A DNA stretch of 64,000 bases from an uncultured Bacteroidota bacterium (GTDB lineage Bacteria > Bacteroidota > Bacteroidia > Flavobacteriales > Flavobacteriaceae): contig CACORF010000001.1 of the NCBI GenBank assembly GCA_902629505.1, forward strand, positions 159,404-223,403. The letters are read 5' to 3'. This document shows, piece by piece, positions 53,832 through 64,000 of the stretch; position 1 is the first letter of the stretch, and every line of letters starts with the position of its first letter. The notes beneath the pieces are model-generated. The model saw nothing but the letters and a program-made list of their open reading frames with translations, made no database searches and had not been told where the DNA came from. The translations under genes were made by a program, and so were the position numbers.

Positions 53832-54624
53832 TTGCAGATCGTATGCTTTTATGTTTCAGAATAAGTTCGTTAGCTTTTTCTTCATCAACTCCTAATTCTT
53901 CCATAATTATTCTTCTCGCTCTTTTGTTAAGCTTAGCATTACTCATCTGCATATCAATCATTTTGTTTCCTCTAACATGCCCGTCAAGAATCATTGAAAT
54001 AGTTGAAATCATATTTAAGATAAGTTTTTGAGCAGTGCCAGCTTTTAATCTTGAGCTACCAGTTAAGAATTCTGGACCAACAATAACTTCAATTTTAAAA
54101 TCAGCATATTTTGATAGGGGAGAGTTCTCATTACACACAATACATCCAGTAGATATGTTATTATCTTGACATGCTTTTAGGCCACCAACTACATAGGGAG
54201 TAGTTCCTGAAGCAGCAATTCCAATTACAAAGTCACCTTTATTAATATTGTGCTCGGAAAGATCTTTCCAAGCTTGATTTAAATCATCTTCAGCAATTTC
54301 TATAGAGCTATACAATGCAGGTACGCCTCCAGCTACAAGTCCAACAACTTTCTCGGGAGGTGTACCAAATGTTGGAGGGCACTCTGATGCATCTAAAACA
54401 CCAAGTCTTCCGCTTGTGCCAGCTCCTATATAGAAAAGTCTCCCACCTTCCTTAATCATAGGTGCTATGTTCTCTATAAGATTAACTACATTAGGCAGAA
54501 CTTTATTAACAGCTTTTAAAGCATTATTATCTTCTTCATGCATTGCTTTAACAAGTTCACTGACTGATTTTTTTTCTAAATCTTTATGATTTGATTCTTG
54601 TTCTGTAACCTTGTAAAAACTCAT
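53809..54624 (-). CDS. murQ: N-acetylmuramic acid 6-phosphate etherase
   Basis: LFYIGAGTSGRLGVLDASECPPTFGTPPEKVVGLVAGG; GFxxxSSRLKAGTAQKLILNMIS-like motif. Confidence 0.96.
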   Translation of the reverse strand: MSFYKVTEQESNHKDLEKKSVSELVKAMHEEDNNALKAVNKVLPNVVNLIENIAPMIKEGGRLFYIGAGTSGRLGVLDASECPPTFGTPPEKVVGLVAGGVPALYSSIEIAEDDLNQAWKDLSEHNINKGDFVIGIAASGTTPYVVGGLKACQDNNISTGCIVCNENSPLSKYADFKIEVIVGPEFLTGSSRLKAGTAQKLILNMISTISMILDGHVRGNKMIDMQMSNAKLNKRARRIIMEELGVDEEKANELILKHKSIRSAIDNYSNE

Positions 54625-55859
54625 TATTCTTTTGAATTTAATTTAAAGTCTAAATTTTTCTTGAGTTCACCTAGGAATTCTTGTGTAGTAAGAAAATTTG
54701 AATCAACTAAATCCTCCCTAAATACAAGTAAAGCCAAATCTTTGGTCATTTTTCCATCTTCTACTGTTTCAATACAGACTTCTTCTAAAATTTTACAGAA
54801 TTTGATTAGCTCTTTATTATCATCAAGTTTACCTCTGTGCATCAGCCCTCTTGTCCAGGCAAAAATTGATGCAATAGGATTTGTAGATGTCTCTTCACCT
54901 TGTTGATGTCTTCTGAAATGTCTTGTTACAGTACCATGAGCTGCTTCTGCTTCCAAAGTTTTTCCATCAGGAGTTACAAGTGTTGATGTCATTAGTCCCA
55001 AAGATCCAAATCCTTGAGCTACAACATCAGATTGAACATCTCCATCATAATTTTTACAAGCCCATACAAAACCACCTTTCCATTTAATTGCAGCTGCAAC
55101 CATATCATCAATAAGTCTATGTTCATATGTTATATTCTCTTTTTCAAACTTATCTTTAAACTCATTCTCAAAAACTTCTGCAAATATATCTTTGAATCGA
55201 CCATCATAGGCCTTTAATATTGTATTCTTTGTTGAGAGATAAAGAGGCCATCTTTTGGTTAAGGCCATATTCATACATGATCTTGCGAAACCATAAATAG
55301 ATGAGTCTATATTATACATAGACATCGCAATTCCATCTTCCTCAAAATTGTATACCTCCCAAGTTTTTGACTCTGAGCCATCTTTCGGTGTAAACTTCAT
55401 CTCTAATTTCCCAGGTCCATGAGTTGTTACATCTGTAGCGCGATATTGATCTCCAAATGCGTGCCTCCCAATACAAATTGGTCTTGACCAACCTTGAACA
55501 TATCTTGGTATTGACCTACAAATTATAGGTTCTCTAAAAACAGTTCCACCAACTATATTTCTTATAGTACCATTAGGGGATTTATACATTCTATTAAGAG
55601 AAAATTCTTCAACCCTCTGTTCATCAGGAGTAATAGTTGCACACTTAATACCTACATTATATTTCTTAATAGCATTAGCAGCATCAACTGTGATTTGATC
55701 ATCAGTTTTATCTCTGGATTCTATTCCTAGATCATAATACACAACATCAAGATCTATATAGTCTAGAATTAGTTTTTCTTTAATAAATTTCCAGATAATC
55801 CTAGCCATTTCATCACCATCTATTTCAACTATGGGATTGGCTACTTTAATTTTTGACAT
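54624..55859 (-). CDS. icd: NADP-dependent isocitrate dehydrogenase (eukaryotic-like type)
   Basis: [63 protein letters not shown]. Confidence 0.96.
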   Translation of the reverse strand: MSKIKVANPIVEIDGDEMARIIWKFIKEKLILDYIDLDVVYYDLGIESRDKTDDQITVDAANAIKKYNVGIKCATITPDEQRVEEFSLNRMYKSPNGTIRNIVGGTVFREPIICRSIPRYVQGWSRPICIGRHAFGDQYRATDVTTHGPGKLEMKFTPKDGSESKTWEVYNFEEDGIAMSMYNIDSSIYGFARSCMNMALTKRWPLYLSTKNTILKAYDGRFKDIFAEVFENEFKDKFEKENITYEHRLIDDMVAAAIKWKGGFVWACKNYDGDVQSDVVAQGFGSLGLMTSTLVTPDGKTLEAEAAHGTVTRHFRRHQQGEETSTNPIASIFAWTRGLMHRGKLDDNKELIKFCKILEEVCIETVEDGKMTKDLALLVFREDLVDSNFLTTQEFLGELKKNLDFKLNSKE

Positions 55860-55864
55860 AAGTT

Positions 55865-56242
55865 TTATACTTCTTTAATCCTTGCTTTCTTTCCTCTAAG
55901 TTCTCTAAAGTAGTAAATTCTTGATTGTCTAACTTTACCTTTCTTATTGACTTCAATTTTATTTAAAGCAGGCATGTTTAAAGGGAAAATTCTTTCAACT
56001 CCAATAGTTCCAGACATTTTTCTAATTGTAAATGTCTTAGATTCTCCTCTTCCTTTAATTTGTATTACAACACCTTTAAAAGACTGAGTTCTAACCTTAT
56101 CACCTTCTCTAATTTCATAATAGACTGTGATAGTATCACCAGATGAAAAAGATGGAAAATCATTTTTAGTGATAAGTTTGTCTTGAACTAAGCTTACTGT
56201 TGAATTCATTGAATTTTTTTTAATTGGCTTGATTAATTTCAA
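55865..56242 (-). CDS. rplS: 50S ribosomal protein L19
   Basis: [60 protein letters not shown]. Confidence 0.97.
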   Translation of the reverse strand: MKLIKPIKKNSMNSTVSLVQDKLITKNDFPSFSSGDTITVYYEIREGDKVRTQSFKGVVIQIKGRGESKTFTIRKMSGTIGVERIFPLNMPALNKIEVNKKGKVRQSRIYYFRELRGKKARIKEV

Positions 56243-56265
56243 ACACGCGCAAAAATAAACTTTTT

Positions 56266-56943
56266 TTAATCATTATCAAAAAGATTTGGTCTAAGTAATT
56301 TAGTCCTTTCAATTGATTTTTCGTCATTCCATTTCTGAATTTCCTTGTCATTACCAGATAACAGAACCTTGGGAACTTTCATCCCTTTATAAATTTCAGG
56401 CCTAGTGTAAATAGGTGGAGATAATAGATTATCTTGAAAAGTATCAGATAATGCTGATGATTCATCACCTATAATTCCGGGTAGTAATCTTATTATTGAA
56501 TCACAAAGAACTGCTGCAGGGAGTTCTCCACCAGATACCACAAATTCACCTATTGAAATTTCTTTGGTTACAAGATGTTCTCTAACTCTATGATCAATGC
56601 CTTTATAATGACCGCAAATAATTATTATATTATCTAATGTAGAAAAATGGTTTGCTGTTTTTTGATTTAAAAGGTCACCATCAGGAGTGAGATAAATTAT
56701 CTCATCATAATTTTTACTTTCCTTAAGTTTTTCAATACATCTATCAATGGGTTCGATTTTTATAACCATTCCTGGAAATCCACCATAAGGGTAGTCATCA
56801 ACTTTTCTTGAGTTATCAGCAAACTCTCTAAGATTGTGTGTTTTAATTTCAACCTTATTAGAGTCGACTGCTTTTTTTATAATTGAGAAAGAATTAAGGT
56901 TTTCAAAGACATCTGGAAATAAAGTTAGAACATCAATCCTCAT
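56266..56943 (-). CDS. trmD: tRNA (guanine-N1)-methyltransferase TrmD
   Basis: MRIDVLTLFPDVFE; VDDYPYGGFPGMVIKIEPI; IICGHYKGIDHRVREHLVTKEISIGEFVVSGGELPA. Confidence 0.97.
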   Translation of the reverse strand: MRIDVLTLFPDVFENLNSFSIIKKAVDSNKVEIKTHNLREFADNSRKVDDYPYGGFPGMVIKIEPIDRCIEKLKESKNYDEIIYLTPDGDLLNQKTANHFSTLDNIIIICGHYKGIDHRVREHLVTKEISIGEFVVSGGELPAAVLCDSIIRLLPGIIGDESSALSDTFQDNLLSPPIYTRPEIYKGMKVPKVLLSGNDKEIQKWNDEKSIERTKLLRPNLFDND

Positions 56944-58076
56944 TAATTTGAGCTTTTCTTCAGAGTTACAATAGCTGATTTTAATTTTCCGTCTCTAACA
57001 TAGCTTACTTCAACTTTATCACCAGGTCTTTTTGATGAGAGGTATCCCGATAGATCAGAGAATCTATTGATTTTAAAACCATCCACAGATTTGATTATGT
57101 CACCTTTAATTAATCCAGCAGAACCAGCTCCAAAGCCGTCTTCGATTTCATCAATGTAAAACCCTTCCGTTTCATTTATGTTAAGTTGTCTAGAATATGA
57201 TGATTTTAATGCTACTCCTCTTACTCCTAGAAGACCTTTCTGAACATCTCCATATTCGATAATATCTTCAAAAATTTTTCTAACAGTGTTACTTGGGACA
57301 GCAAAAGAATATCCAACATATCCACCAGTCATTGATTGAATTAGTGTATTAATTCCAATCAACTCACCTTGAATATTAACCAAAGCACCACCGCTATTTC
57401 CAAAGTTGACTGCTGCATCGGTTTGAATAAATGATTGATTCTTTTGATCATACTCATTTAAATCTCTTGATTTAGAACTTACGATTCCAGCTGTAACAGT
57501 TGAATTTAAGTTATAAGGATTACCAACTGCGAGGACCCATTCTCCAATTAATGTTGAATCTGAATCACCAAAAAAAATGTAGTCTAAGTTGGTATTAGAG
57601 TCAATCTTAAGTACTGCTATATCTGTTACCTCATCAAAACCAATTATTTCTGCTTCATATTCTTTATTATTATTTGTTGTTACAATTACTTCAGATGAAT
57701 TCTCAATTACATGATAATTTGTAATTATATACCCATCTGGAGAGATAATTACTCCTGATCCAGTACCTACTTTTTTCTTAGAATCATCTCCATAAAAAAA
57801 TTGTAATGCCCAACTATCACTTTCTTCAACTATGCTAGTATTTTTAACATGAACAACTGCGTCAATCGTTTTACTGGCAGCAAAGGTAAGGTCAGGCAAT
57901 GAAGACGTACCAATATTTCTTTGAGTCACATTATTGATTGAAAATTCAGAGACAGAGTCACTGATAAATTTGGTTTGATAATCAGTTTTGTCCTCTTTAT
58001 TAATTCTGCTAAATAATAACAGTGTTATGATAGAACATAAAGTAGAAATACCAAGAATTTTGAAATATAGCTTCAT
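56943..58076 (-). CDS. HtrA/DegP-like S1C serine protease with one C-terminal PDZ domain
   Basis: GSGVIISPDGYIITNYHVIENSSEV, DIAVLKI, QTDAAVNFGNSGGALVNIQGELIGIN; PDZ GLIKGDIIKSVDGFKI. Confidence 0.95.
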   Translation of the reverse strand: MKLYFKILGISTLCSIITLLLFSRINKEDKTDYQTKFISDSVSEFSINNVTQRNIGTSSLPDLTFAASKTIDAVVHVKNTSIVEESDSWALQFFYGDDSKKKVGTGSGVIISPDGYIITNYHVIENSSEVIVTTNNNKEYEAEIIGFDEVTDIAVLKIDSNTNLDYIFFGDSDSTLIGEWVLAVGNPYNLNSTVTAGIVSSKSRDLNEYDQKNQSFIQTDAAVNFGNSGGALVNIQGELIGINTLIQSMTGGYVGYSFAVPSNTVRKIFEDIIEYGDVQKGLLGVRGVALKSSYSRQLNINETEGFYIDEIEDGFGAGSAGLIKGDIIKSVDGFKINRFSDLSGYLSSKRPGDKVEVSYVRDGKLKSAIVTLKKSSN

Positions 58077-58145
58077 TTTTTTTTATAAAAATAAGATATT
58101 AAATATTTAATAATTATATTTTAACTATTGTTTAACTAGAACAAG

Positions 58146-58649
58146 ATGAAATTAAAATTAAGAGCCTTAGAACCTTCTGATCTTGATATTATGTACGATA
58201 TTGAAAATGATAAATCTTTATGGGTTTATTCAAATACGTCTTCACCGTTTTCTAAACATACATTAAAAAAGTTTATTGAAAAATCTCACTTAGATATTTT
58301 AGAGCACAGACAGGTTAGGCTTGTGATATATGATGATTGTACTTCATATGGTTTTATAGACCTTTTTGACTATGATCACATAAGTAGGAAGGCTGGAGTT
58401 GGAATTGTTATATTTGAAAGATTTAGATCTAAAGGTATTGGGTCTTTATCATTAAAACTAATTGAAGAACATGTTTTAAGTCATGTGCCCATACATCAGT
58501 TATATGCTAATATTTCTTCAAATAATATTGAGAGCATTTCATTATTCAAAAAAAATGGCTATTGTGAAGTTGGGACAAAAAAAGATTGGATATTTTATAA
58601 TAATAAATTTAATGATGAAGTATTATTTCAAAAAATTTTAAACAAATGA
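58146..58649 (+). CDS. GNAT-family N-acetyltransferase (RimJ/RimL-like)
   Basis: KLRALEPSDLDIMYDIENDKSLWVYSN; GVGIVIFERFRSKGIGSLSLKLIEEH. Confidence 0.92.
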   Translation: MKLKLRALEPSDLDIMYDIENDKSLWVYSNTSSPFSKHTLKKFIEKSHLDILEHRQVRLVIYDDCTSYGFIDLFDYDHISRKAGVGIVIFERFRSKGIGSLSLKLIEEHVLSHVPIHQLYANISSNNIESISLFKKNGYCEVGTKKDWIFYNNKFNDEVLFQKILNK

Positions 58650-59674
58650 AATATTCAAGAGTTATATTGCCAATATCAATCTTGTGTTTAATATTTATAA
58701 TTGATTATTACAATAAATATTATATGCCAAACACATCCTTTGAATCTGAAAGTATTTTTTTGTACGTCATAAAAGATGACAGTATTGCTTTTAAAGACTC
58801 AATTTCAAAATACATTAAATCAGAAAAAACATTTTATAAAGTAGCAAAAAAACTTGAATACCTTGAAAATAAAAAAACAGGAAGATTCAAAATAGCAAAA
58901 GATATAGGAAACAATGATATTGTTAATGCTTTAAGATTTAACAACACTCCAGTAAACGTAACATTTAACAATCAAGAAAGGCTAGAGGACCTAGCAGGAA
59001 GAGTCTCAAATCAAATATATGAGGATAGTATATCCCTATTAAGAGCATTTACGGATCAAGAATTTCTTAAAAATAATGATCTAAATGAGAAAAATGTTCT
59101 TTCAATATTTATTCCTAATTCATATAATATATATTGGGATACAAACTCTGAAGATTTTAGAGATAGAATGTTAACTGAGTATAATAAATTCTGGAATAAA
59201 GAAAGGTCTAAAAAGGCAGAAGAACTAGGTCTTACAAAATTGGAGGTTATATCTCTCGCTTCAATAGTTCAACTAGAAAGTAGAAAAATTGACGAACGTC
59301 CCAGGGTAGCTGGTTTATATGTAAATAGATTAAGAGATAATATGAGACTTCAAGCTGATCCCACTGTTATATATACAATAAAAGAATACTATAACAATTT
59401 TGACACAATAATAAGAAGAGTTTTATACAGGGATCTTAAATTAGATTCAAAGTATAATACATACAAGATAAGAGGACTTCCCCCTGGACCAATTACAATG
59501 CCAGACATATCAGCTATAGACGCAGTATTAAATTATGAAAGACATGAATACCTGTTTATGGTAGCAAATCCTTCAAACAGAGGATACCATTTATTTGCAA
59601 GTGATTTAGCTGGTCACAACAGGAATAAAAAAGCATATATTCGCTGGATAAATAGTAGAGGTATATATAGATGA
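58646..59674 (+). CDS. mltG: Endolytic murein transglycosylase MltG (YceG-like)
   Basis: SLASIVQLESRKIDERPRVAGLYVNRLRDNMRLQADPTVIYTI; NTYKIRGLPPGPITMP. Confidence 0.95.
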   Translation: MKYSRVILPISILCLIFIIDYYNKYYMPNTSFESESIFLYVIKDDSIAFKDSISKYIKSEKTFYKVAKKLEYLENKKTGRFKIAKDIGNNDIVNALRFNNTPVNVTFNNQERLEDLAGRVSNQIYEDSISLLRAFTDQEFLKNNDLNEKNVLSIFIPNSYNIYWDTNSEDFRDRMLTEYNKFWNKERSKKAEELGLTKLEVISLASIVQLESRKIDERPRVAGLYVNRLRDNMRLQADPTVIYTIKEYYNNFDTIIRRVLYRDLKLDSKYNTYKIRGLPPGPITMPDISAIDAVLNYERHEYLFMVANPSNRGYHLFASDLAGHNRNKKAYIRWINSRGIYR

Positions 59675-59677
59675 AAA

Positions 59678-61105
59678 CTAGTTAGATAGTTTCTGATTTA
59701 AATCCTCAACATATTTTCTAAACTGCTTGTCAGTAAAACTTAAATTGTCAACTGTTTTACAAGCATGCAGGACAGTAGCATGGTCTCTTCTTCCTATTTG
59801 TGTACCTATACTTGCTAGTGAAGCTTTTGTGAATTTTTTTGCGAAATACATCGCAATCTGTCTTGCTTGGACAATATGTCTTTTTCTAGTTTTAGACTGT
59901 AAAGTTTGAATATCCATTTGAAAGTAGTCTGATACAACTTTTTGGATATAATCAATAGAAACCTCTCTTCTGTTGTTTTTAACAAACTTATTGATAACCT
60001 CTTTTGCCAATTCAACTGTTATTTCAGCTTTATTAAATGAAGATTGTGCAATCAATGAAATTATAGCACCTTCAAGCTCTCTTACGTTTGAATTGATACT
60101 TTTAGCAACAAACTCGATAACTTCATCCTGAATTTCTACACCATCTCTATACAGTTTATTTTTTAGAATTGAGACTCTTGTTTCATAGCTTGGAATTTGT
60201 AGTTCAGCAGAAAGTCCCCACTTGAATCTTGATAAAAGTCTTTGTTCTATGTCCTGCATATCTATAGGAGCTTTATCAGAGGTTAAAATTACCTGCTTAC
60301 CATTTTGATGAAGATGATTAAAAATATGAAAAAACACATCTTGAGTTCCTGATTTTCCAGATAGGAATTGTACATCATCAACGATTAGCACATCAATAAC
60401 TTGGTAGAAGTGAATAAAATCATTTCGAGTATTTTTCTTGACTGAATCAACATATTGCTGAGTAAATTTTTCTGCAGAAATATACAATACAGTTTTATCT
60501 GGATATTTTTGTTTTACATCTACTCCAATTGCATGAGCTAAGTGAGTTTTACCCAAACCAACACCACCATATACTAACAGTGGATTAAAAGAAGTTCCAC
60601 CAGGTTTATTTGATACAGCAATACCTGCTGATCTGGCTAATCTGTTAGAATCTCCTTCTAAAAAATTCTCAAACGTATAATTTGGATTAAGTTGTGATTC
60701 AATTTGTAAATTTCTGATTCCAGGAATTACGAATGGATTCTTTAATTCAGAGGCAAATGTACTAAAGGGTGATTCAATGGATTGAGATTTAATATTGCTG
60801 CTAGATGAACTTGGGATCTTTTCAGTAAATGGCATCTTGTTACCAAACGTATTTTCCATTTTAATAATGTATACAAGTCTGGCTTCTGATCCTAGTTCTT
60901 TTGTAAGAGCTAAACGTAGAATTTTTACATAATGCTCTTCCAGCCACTCGTAAAAGAATTTACTTGGAACTTGGATACTTAAGACATCATCTGTTAACTT
61001 TACTGGAATAATTGGTTCAAACCATGTTTTATATGCCTGAGGCTGGATGTTATCCTTAATAAAGGATAAGCATTTGTTCCATACTACAGAGGGTGTTTGA
61101 TTCAT
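59678..61105 (-). CDS. dnaA: Chromosomal replication initiator DnaA
   Basis: NPLLVYGGVGLGKTHLAHAIG Walker A; VLIVDDVQFLSGK; IGRRDHATVLHACKTV DNA-binding signature. Confidence 0.98.
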   Translation of the reverse strand: MNQTPSVVWNKCLSFIKDNIQPQAYKTWFEPIIPVKLTDDVLSIQVPSKFFYEWLEEHYVKILRLALTKELGSEARLVYIIKMENTFGNKMPFTEKIPSSSSSNIKSQSIESPFSTFASELKNPFVIPGIRNLQIESQLNPNYTFENFLEGDSNRLARSAGIAVSNKPGGTSFNPLLVYGGVGLGKTHLAHAIGVDVKQKYPDKTVLYISAEKFTQQYVDSVKKNTRNDFIHFYQVIDVLIVDDVQFLSGKSGTQDVFFHIFNHLHQNGKQVILTSDKAPIDMQDIEQRLLSRFKWGLSAELQIPSYETRVSILKNKLYRDGVEIQDEVIEFVAKSINSNVRELEGAIISLIAQSSFNKAEITVELAKEVINKFVKNNRREVSIDYIQKVVSDYFQMDIQTLQSKTRKRHIVQARQIAMYFAKKFTKASLASIGTQIGRRDHATVLHACKTVDNLSFTDKQFRKYVEDLNQKLSN

Positions 61106-61244
61106 TTTTTCTCAGCTAGATATTAATTGAATATATTTATGAAATAATGTTTTAGGTTGATTACAAATATTAATTAAAAAAAATCAAAAAAAAATAAAGA
61201 TTGCTATTGATTTTTAATTTTTTTTTATTTAAAATCACTTAAGG

Positions 61245-61252
61245 TAAATTTG
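61245..61252 (+). promoter_or_regulatory. Candidate -7 element (TAAATTTG) upstream of the YbgC-like thioesterase
   Basis: TANNTTTG match 37 nt before the ATG. Confidence 0.45.
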
Positions 61253-61289
61253 TAGGAAAAATTATTAATTCCTTCATAAATTAAACGAA

Positions 61290-61685
61290 ATGTATTATAC
61301 AAGTCAAGAAATTAAAGTTAGATATTACGAAACTGATCAAATGGGGATAGTCCATCATAGTAATTATTTAAAATTTTTTGAATTTGCAAGAATTGAATGG
61401 CTGGAAAAATTAAAAATACCATATCAGGAAATTGAAAAAAGTAAAATTATTCTTCCGGTAGTAAATTGTGAATTAAAATTTTTAAAGCCTCTAGTTTTTG
61501 GAGATACTTTTCAGGTTAAAGTTTACTGTACTAAAAAACCAACATCATCTATTGAATTTTCATATGAAATTTTTAATAACAGAGGAGAAAAAACAACCGA
61601 GGGAAAAACATTACTTGCATTCTTAAATTCTGATTCAATGAAACCAGTCAGGTGTCCAGAGATAATTGGTAACCTTTTTAACTAA
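61290..61685 (+). CDS. YbgC/FadM-like acyl-CoA thioesterase (hotdog fold)
   Basis: EIKVRYYETDQMGIVHHSNYLKFFEFARIEWL motif. Confidence 0.93.
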   Translation: MYYTSQEIKVRYYETDQMGIVHHSNYLKFFEFARIEWLEKLKIPYQEIEKSKIILPVVNCELKFLKPLVFGDTFQVKVYCTKKPTSSIEFSYEIFNNRGEKTTEGKTLLAFLNSDSMKPVRCPEIIGNLFN

Positions 61686-62715
61686 TCAATCTATCAAATT
61701 GATAAAGTTTATCATCACCAATATTTTTTAAATTAAATTTATTAAAATTTATGTCAGGACCTTTAATTCCCTTGCCTAATTCTTTATTAGATTTAAAAAC
61801 TCTAATAGAATCCCATAAATTATTATTCAGAAAATGATTAATTGTCTTAGTCCCTCCCTCAACTATAATAGATTGAATATTCATATTATATAAAGATTCA
61901 ATAATTAAATTAATATTACCAAATTCAATCTCTTTAGTATAATTAGGAATTAACTTGTTTTCCTTTTTTGACAGAATAATTGTTTTTAAAGAATCTGATA
62001 AAATTCTAGAGTCCAAGGGTATTCTTGAATTAGGGTCTAAAACAAATCTTAGTGGATTTCTCCCCTTTACAAATCTAGTAGTTAAAATTGGGTTATCATC
62101 TATAATAGTTTGAACTCCCACTAAAATGGAATGTTCTTCACTTCGCCATTTATGTGATAATTTTTTTGCATCTTCTCCTGAGATCCAATTTATTTTCCCT
62201 AATGTCTCAACAGATTTTATTGGGCTAATAAATCCATCCTTAGATTCAGCCCATTTTAAAATAATGTAAGGCCTCTTGTGAATGTGATATGTAAAAAATC
62301 TTTTATTTAGTTCAGTACACTCTTTATTCATTATACCTTCACTAACATTACATCCACTTGATTTAAGTTTTTCGATTCCACTACCATTAACTAAGCTATT
62401 TGGGTCTTTAGAACCAATTACAACTTTTTTAATATTGTTACTTATTATTGCTTCAGTACAAGGAGGTGTTTTACCATAGTGATTGCAAGGCTCAAGATTT
62501 ACATACAATACTGAGTCTTTCAATAATCTTTTATCTTCTACGCTGTTTATCGCATTTACTTCTGCATGACTTTCACCATATTTTGCGTGGCATCCTTCTC
62601 CGATTATTTTGTTGTTGTAAACAACTACAGATCCAACCAAAGGATTTGGATAAGTATAACCTATGTTTTTTGATGCTAGCTCAATACACCTCTTCATAAA
62701 TTTAATATCATCCAA
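61678..62715 (-). CDS. ribD: Bifunctional diaminohydroxyphosphoribosylaminopyrimidine deaminase / 5-amino-6-(5-phosphoribosylamino)uracil reductase
   Basis: MKRCIELASKNIGYTYPNPLVGSVVV; GESHAEVNAI; LYVNLEPCNHYGKTPPCTEAII; IIVEGGTKTIN. Confidence 0.96.
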   Translation of the reverse strand: MDDIKFMKRCIELASKNIGYTYPNPLVGSVVVYNNKIIGEGCHAKYGESHAEVNAINSVEDKRLLKDSVLYVNLEPCNHYGKTPPCTEAIISNNIKKVVIGSKDPNSLVNGSGIEKLKSSGCNVSEGIMNKECTELNKRFFTYHIHKRPYIILKWAESKDGFISPIKSVETLGKINWISGEDAKKLSHKWRSEEHSILVGVQTIIDDNPILTTRFVKGRNPLRFVLDPNSRIPLDSRILSDSLKTIILSKKENKLIPNYTKEIEFGNINLIIESLYNMNIQSIIVEGGTKTINHFLNNNLWDSIRVFKSNKELGKGIKGPDINFNKFNLKNIGDDKLYQFDRLIS

Positions 62716-62766
62716 TTTAATAAGTAATAAAATTTAGAATTGTAAATTTAAGTCAAAATCTCAACT

Positions 62767-63246
62767 ATGTTAATTAGACCCATAAATGAATCTGATAATA
62801 AGCATATAGCAGTTATATTGAGACAAGTCCTAATAGAGATGGATATACCTAGGAAAGGCTCTGCTTTTGAGGATCCAGAGATTGATAAAATGTATGAGTC
62901 TTATCAATCTAATAGATCAATATACTTTGTTGTTGAGGAAAATAATAAGATACTAGGTGGTGCAGGAATTAATCCACTAAGGGATGGTGACTCAGATATT
63001 TGTGAACTTCAAAAGATGTATTTTCATAAATCCTTAAGAGGTAGAGGTATTGGAAATAAGATTATTGAACTTTGTTTGAATTTTGCTGTTGAATCTAATT
63101 TTAAACAATGTTATATCGAGACCATGCCAAACATGGTTAATGCACAAAAATTATATCTGAGAAAAGGATTTAATTATATAAATAATCCATTAGGTAATAC
63201 AGGCCATACTGCATGTCCAATATGGATGTTAAAAAATTTAGTATGA
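62767..63246 (+). CDS. GNAT-family N-acetyltransferase
   Basis: CELQKMYFHKSLRGRGIGNKIIELCLNFA; ATGA overlap with downstream prmC. Confidence 0.92.
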   Translation: MLIRPINESDNKHIAVILRQVLIEMDIPRKGSAFEDPEIDKMYESYQSNRSIYFVVEENNKILGGAGINPLRDGDSDICELQKMYFHKSLRGRGIGNKIIELCLNFAVESNFKQCYIETMPNMVNAQKLYLRKGFNYINNPLGNTGHTACPIWMLKNLV

Positions 63247-64000
63247 ACATTATTAAGATGAGAAGTATTTATCGAGATAATTTGAGTCTTTCAAATGACG
63301 AGTCCGATTATATATATAAAATTATTTTGAAGGAGATATGTGGTATAGACCCTATTAAGATTGCCTTAGAACCAAAATTCAATTTATCCAAAGAATTAGA
63401 GGATACCCTGCTCCAAAAAATGAAAATGATTATTAACCATTATCCTATTGATTACATAATAAATAAAAAAAACTTTTATGGTAATGATTTTTATATTGAT
63501 GAAAGTGTACTAATCCCCAGACCTGAGACGGAGGAATTAGTAGACTGGTTAATTAATGATCATCTCAATATAGATATTCAAAAAAGAGTGATAGATTTAT
63601 GTACAGGATCAGGTTGTATAGGCATATCAATAGATATTAATAATAATTACTTAGATGTTACCACATGTGATATTTCAAATCAGGCACTCAAGGTTTGTGA
63701 GATTAACAAAAAAAATCTTAACTCAAAAGTTAAAATAATTAAACTAGATCTTAACTTAATTTCTAGAGAAAGAAAAAAATATGATATAATTATATCAAAT
63801 CCTCCATATATACCTCCAAGTGAATCAGATTTATTAGATAAAAATGTAAAATATGAACCAAATATTGCACTGTATACTCCGAAAGATAATCCTTTGCATT
63901 TTTATGAAAAAATCTTTGAATTTGCATCATTGAATCTTTCAAATAATGGTATAATTTATCTTGAAATAAACCCAAATTTTATAAAAGAATTTAATCAATT
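63243..64000 (+). CDS. prmC: Peptide chain release factor N5-glutamine methyltransferase (3' end beyond window; not in ORF track)
   Basis: MNIIKMRSIYRDNLSLSNDESDYIYKIIL..., LIPRPETEELVDWLI, VIDLCTGSGCIGISI, IIISNPPYIPPSE. Confidence 0.93.
   Translation, partial: MNIIKMRSIYRDNLSLSNDESDYIYKIILKEICGIDPIKIALEPKFNLSKELEDTLLQKMKMIINHYPIDYIINKKNFYGNDFYIDESVLIPRPETEELVDWLINDHLNIDIQKRVIDLCTGSGCIGISIDINNNYLDVTTCDISNQALKVCEINKKNLNSKVKIIKLDLNLISRERKKYDIIISNPPYIPPSESDLLDKNVKYEPNIALYTPKDNPLHFYEKIFEFASLNLSNNGIIYLEINPNFIKEFNQ

Noticed and set aside
54598-54906. 102-aa + strand ORF antisense to icd
   Set aside because: Shadow ORF; icd coding is unambiguous.
61106-61289. Possible oriC in the very AT-rich poly-A/poly-T region upstream of dnaA
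   Set aside because: I could not find TTATCCACA-like DnaA boxes in the region; AT-richness alone is not evidence. A GC-skew plot of the whole genome would decide.
1-64000. CRISPR arrays, transposases, integrases, prophage genes or large repeats
   Set aside because: None seen in the ORF translations or intergenic spacers.

Overview
AT-rich chromosomal window, about 64 kb, from a Bacteroidota/Flavobacteriia-type genome. That placement is inferred from gene content, TANNTTTG-type promoters and gene neighbourhoods. The window is densely packed and mostly housekeeping: a Nramp-like/pxpABC 5-oxoprolinase operon, tRNA-Ser(UGA), ribB, lptF-type permease, lolA-like, ftsK, tilS, dsbD, an ilvDBNCA-gapN operon converging on leuA-leuC-leuD-leuA2-leuB, panB, dnaK, fumC, a TonB-type outer-membrane protein, thrS-infC-rpmI-rplT, murQ, icd, rplS-trmD, an HtrA-like protease, mltG, dnaA, ribD and a partial prmC. 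I see no CRISPR array, IS element, prophage, rRNA or recognisable defence island. The observations most worth follow-up are: (1) a Nramp-family protein lacking the metal-binding DPGN/MPH signatures inside a pxpABC operon; (2) a PAS-UbiA prenyltransferase fusion followed directly by a CPBP/Abi membrane protease; (3) infC with no canonical start codon, apparently starting at AUA; (4) a 52-aa membrane protein missing from the ORF track with a perfect TTTG-N19-TANNTTTG promoter; (5) an exported module of a SUMF1-like protein without the active-site Cys, a Gfo/Idh/MocA oxidoreductase and a TIM-barrel protein; (6) a TilS lacking its C-terminal domain; (7) a RibB with a degenerate RibA domain; (8) many convergent gene pairs with overlapping 3' ends.
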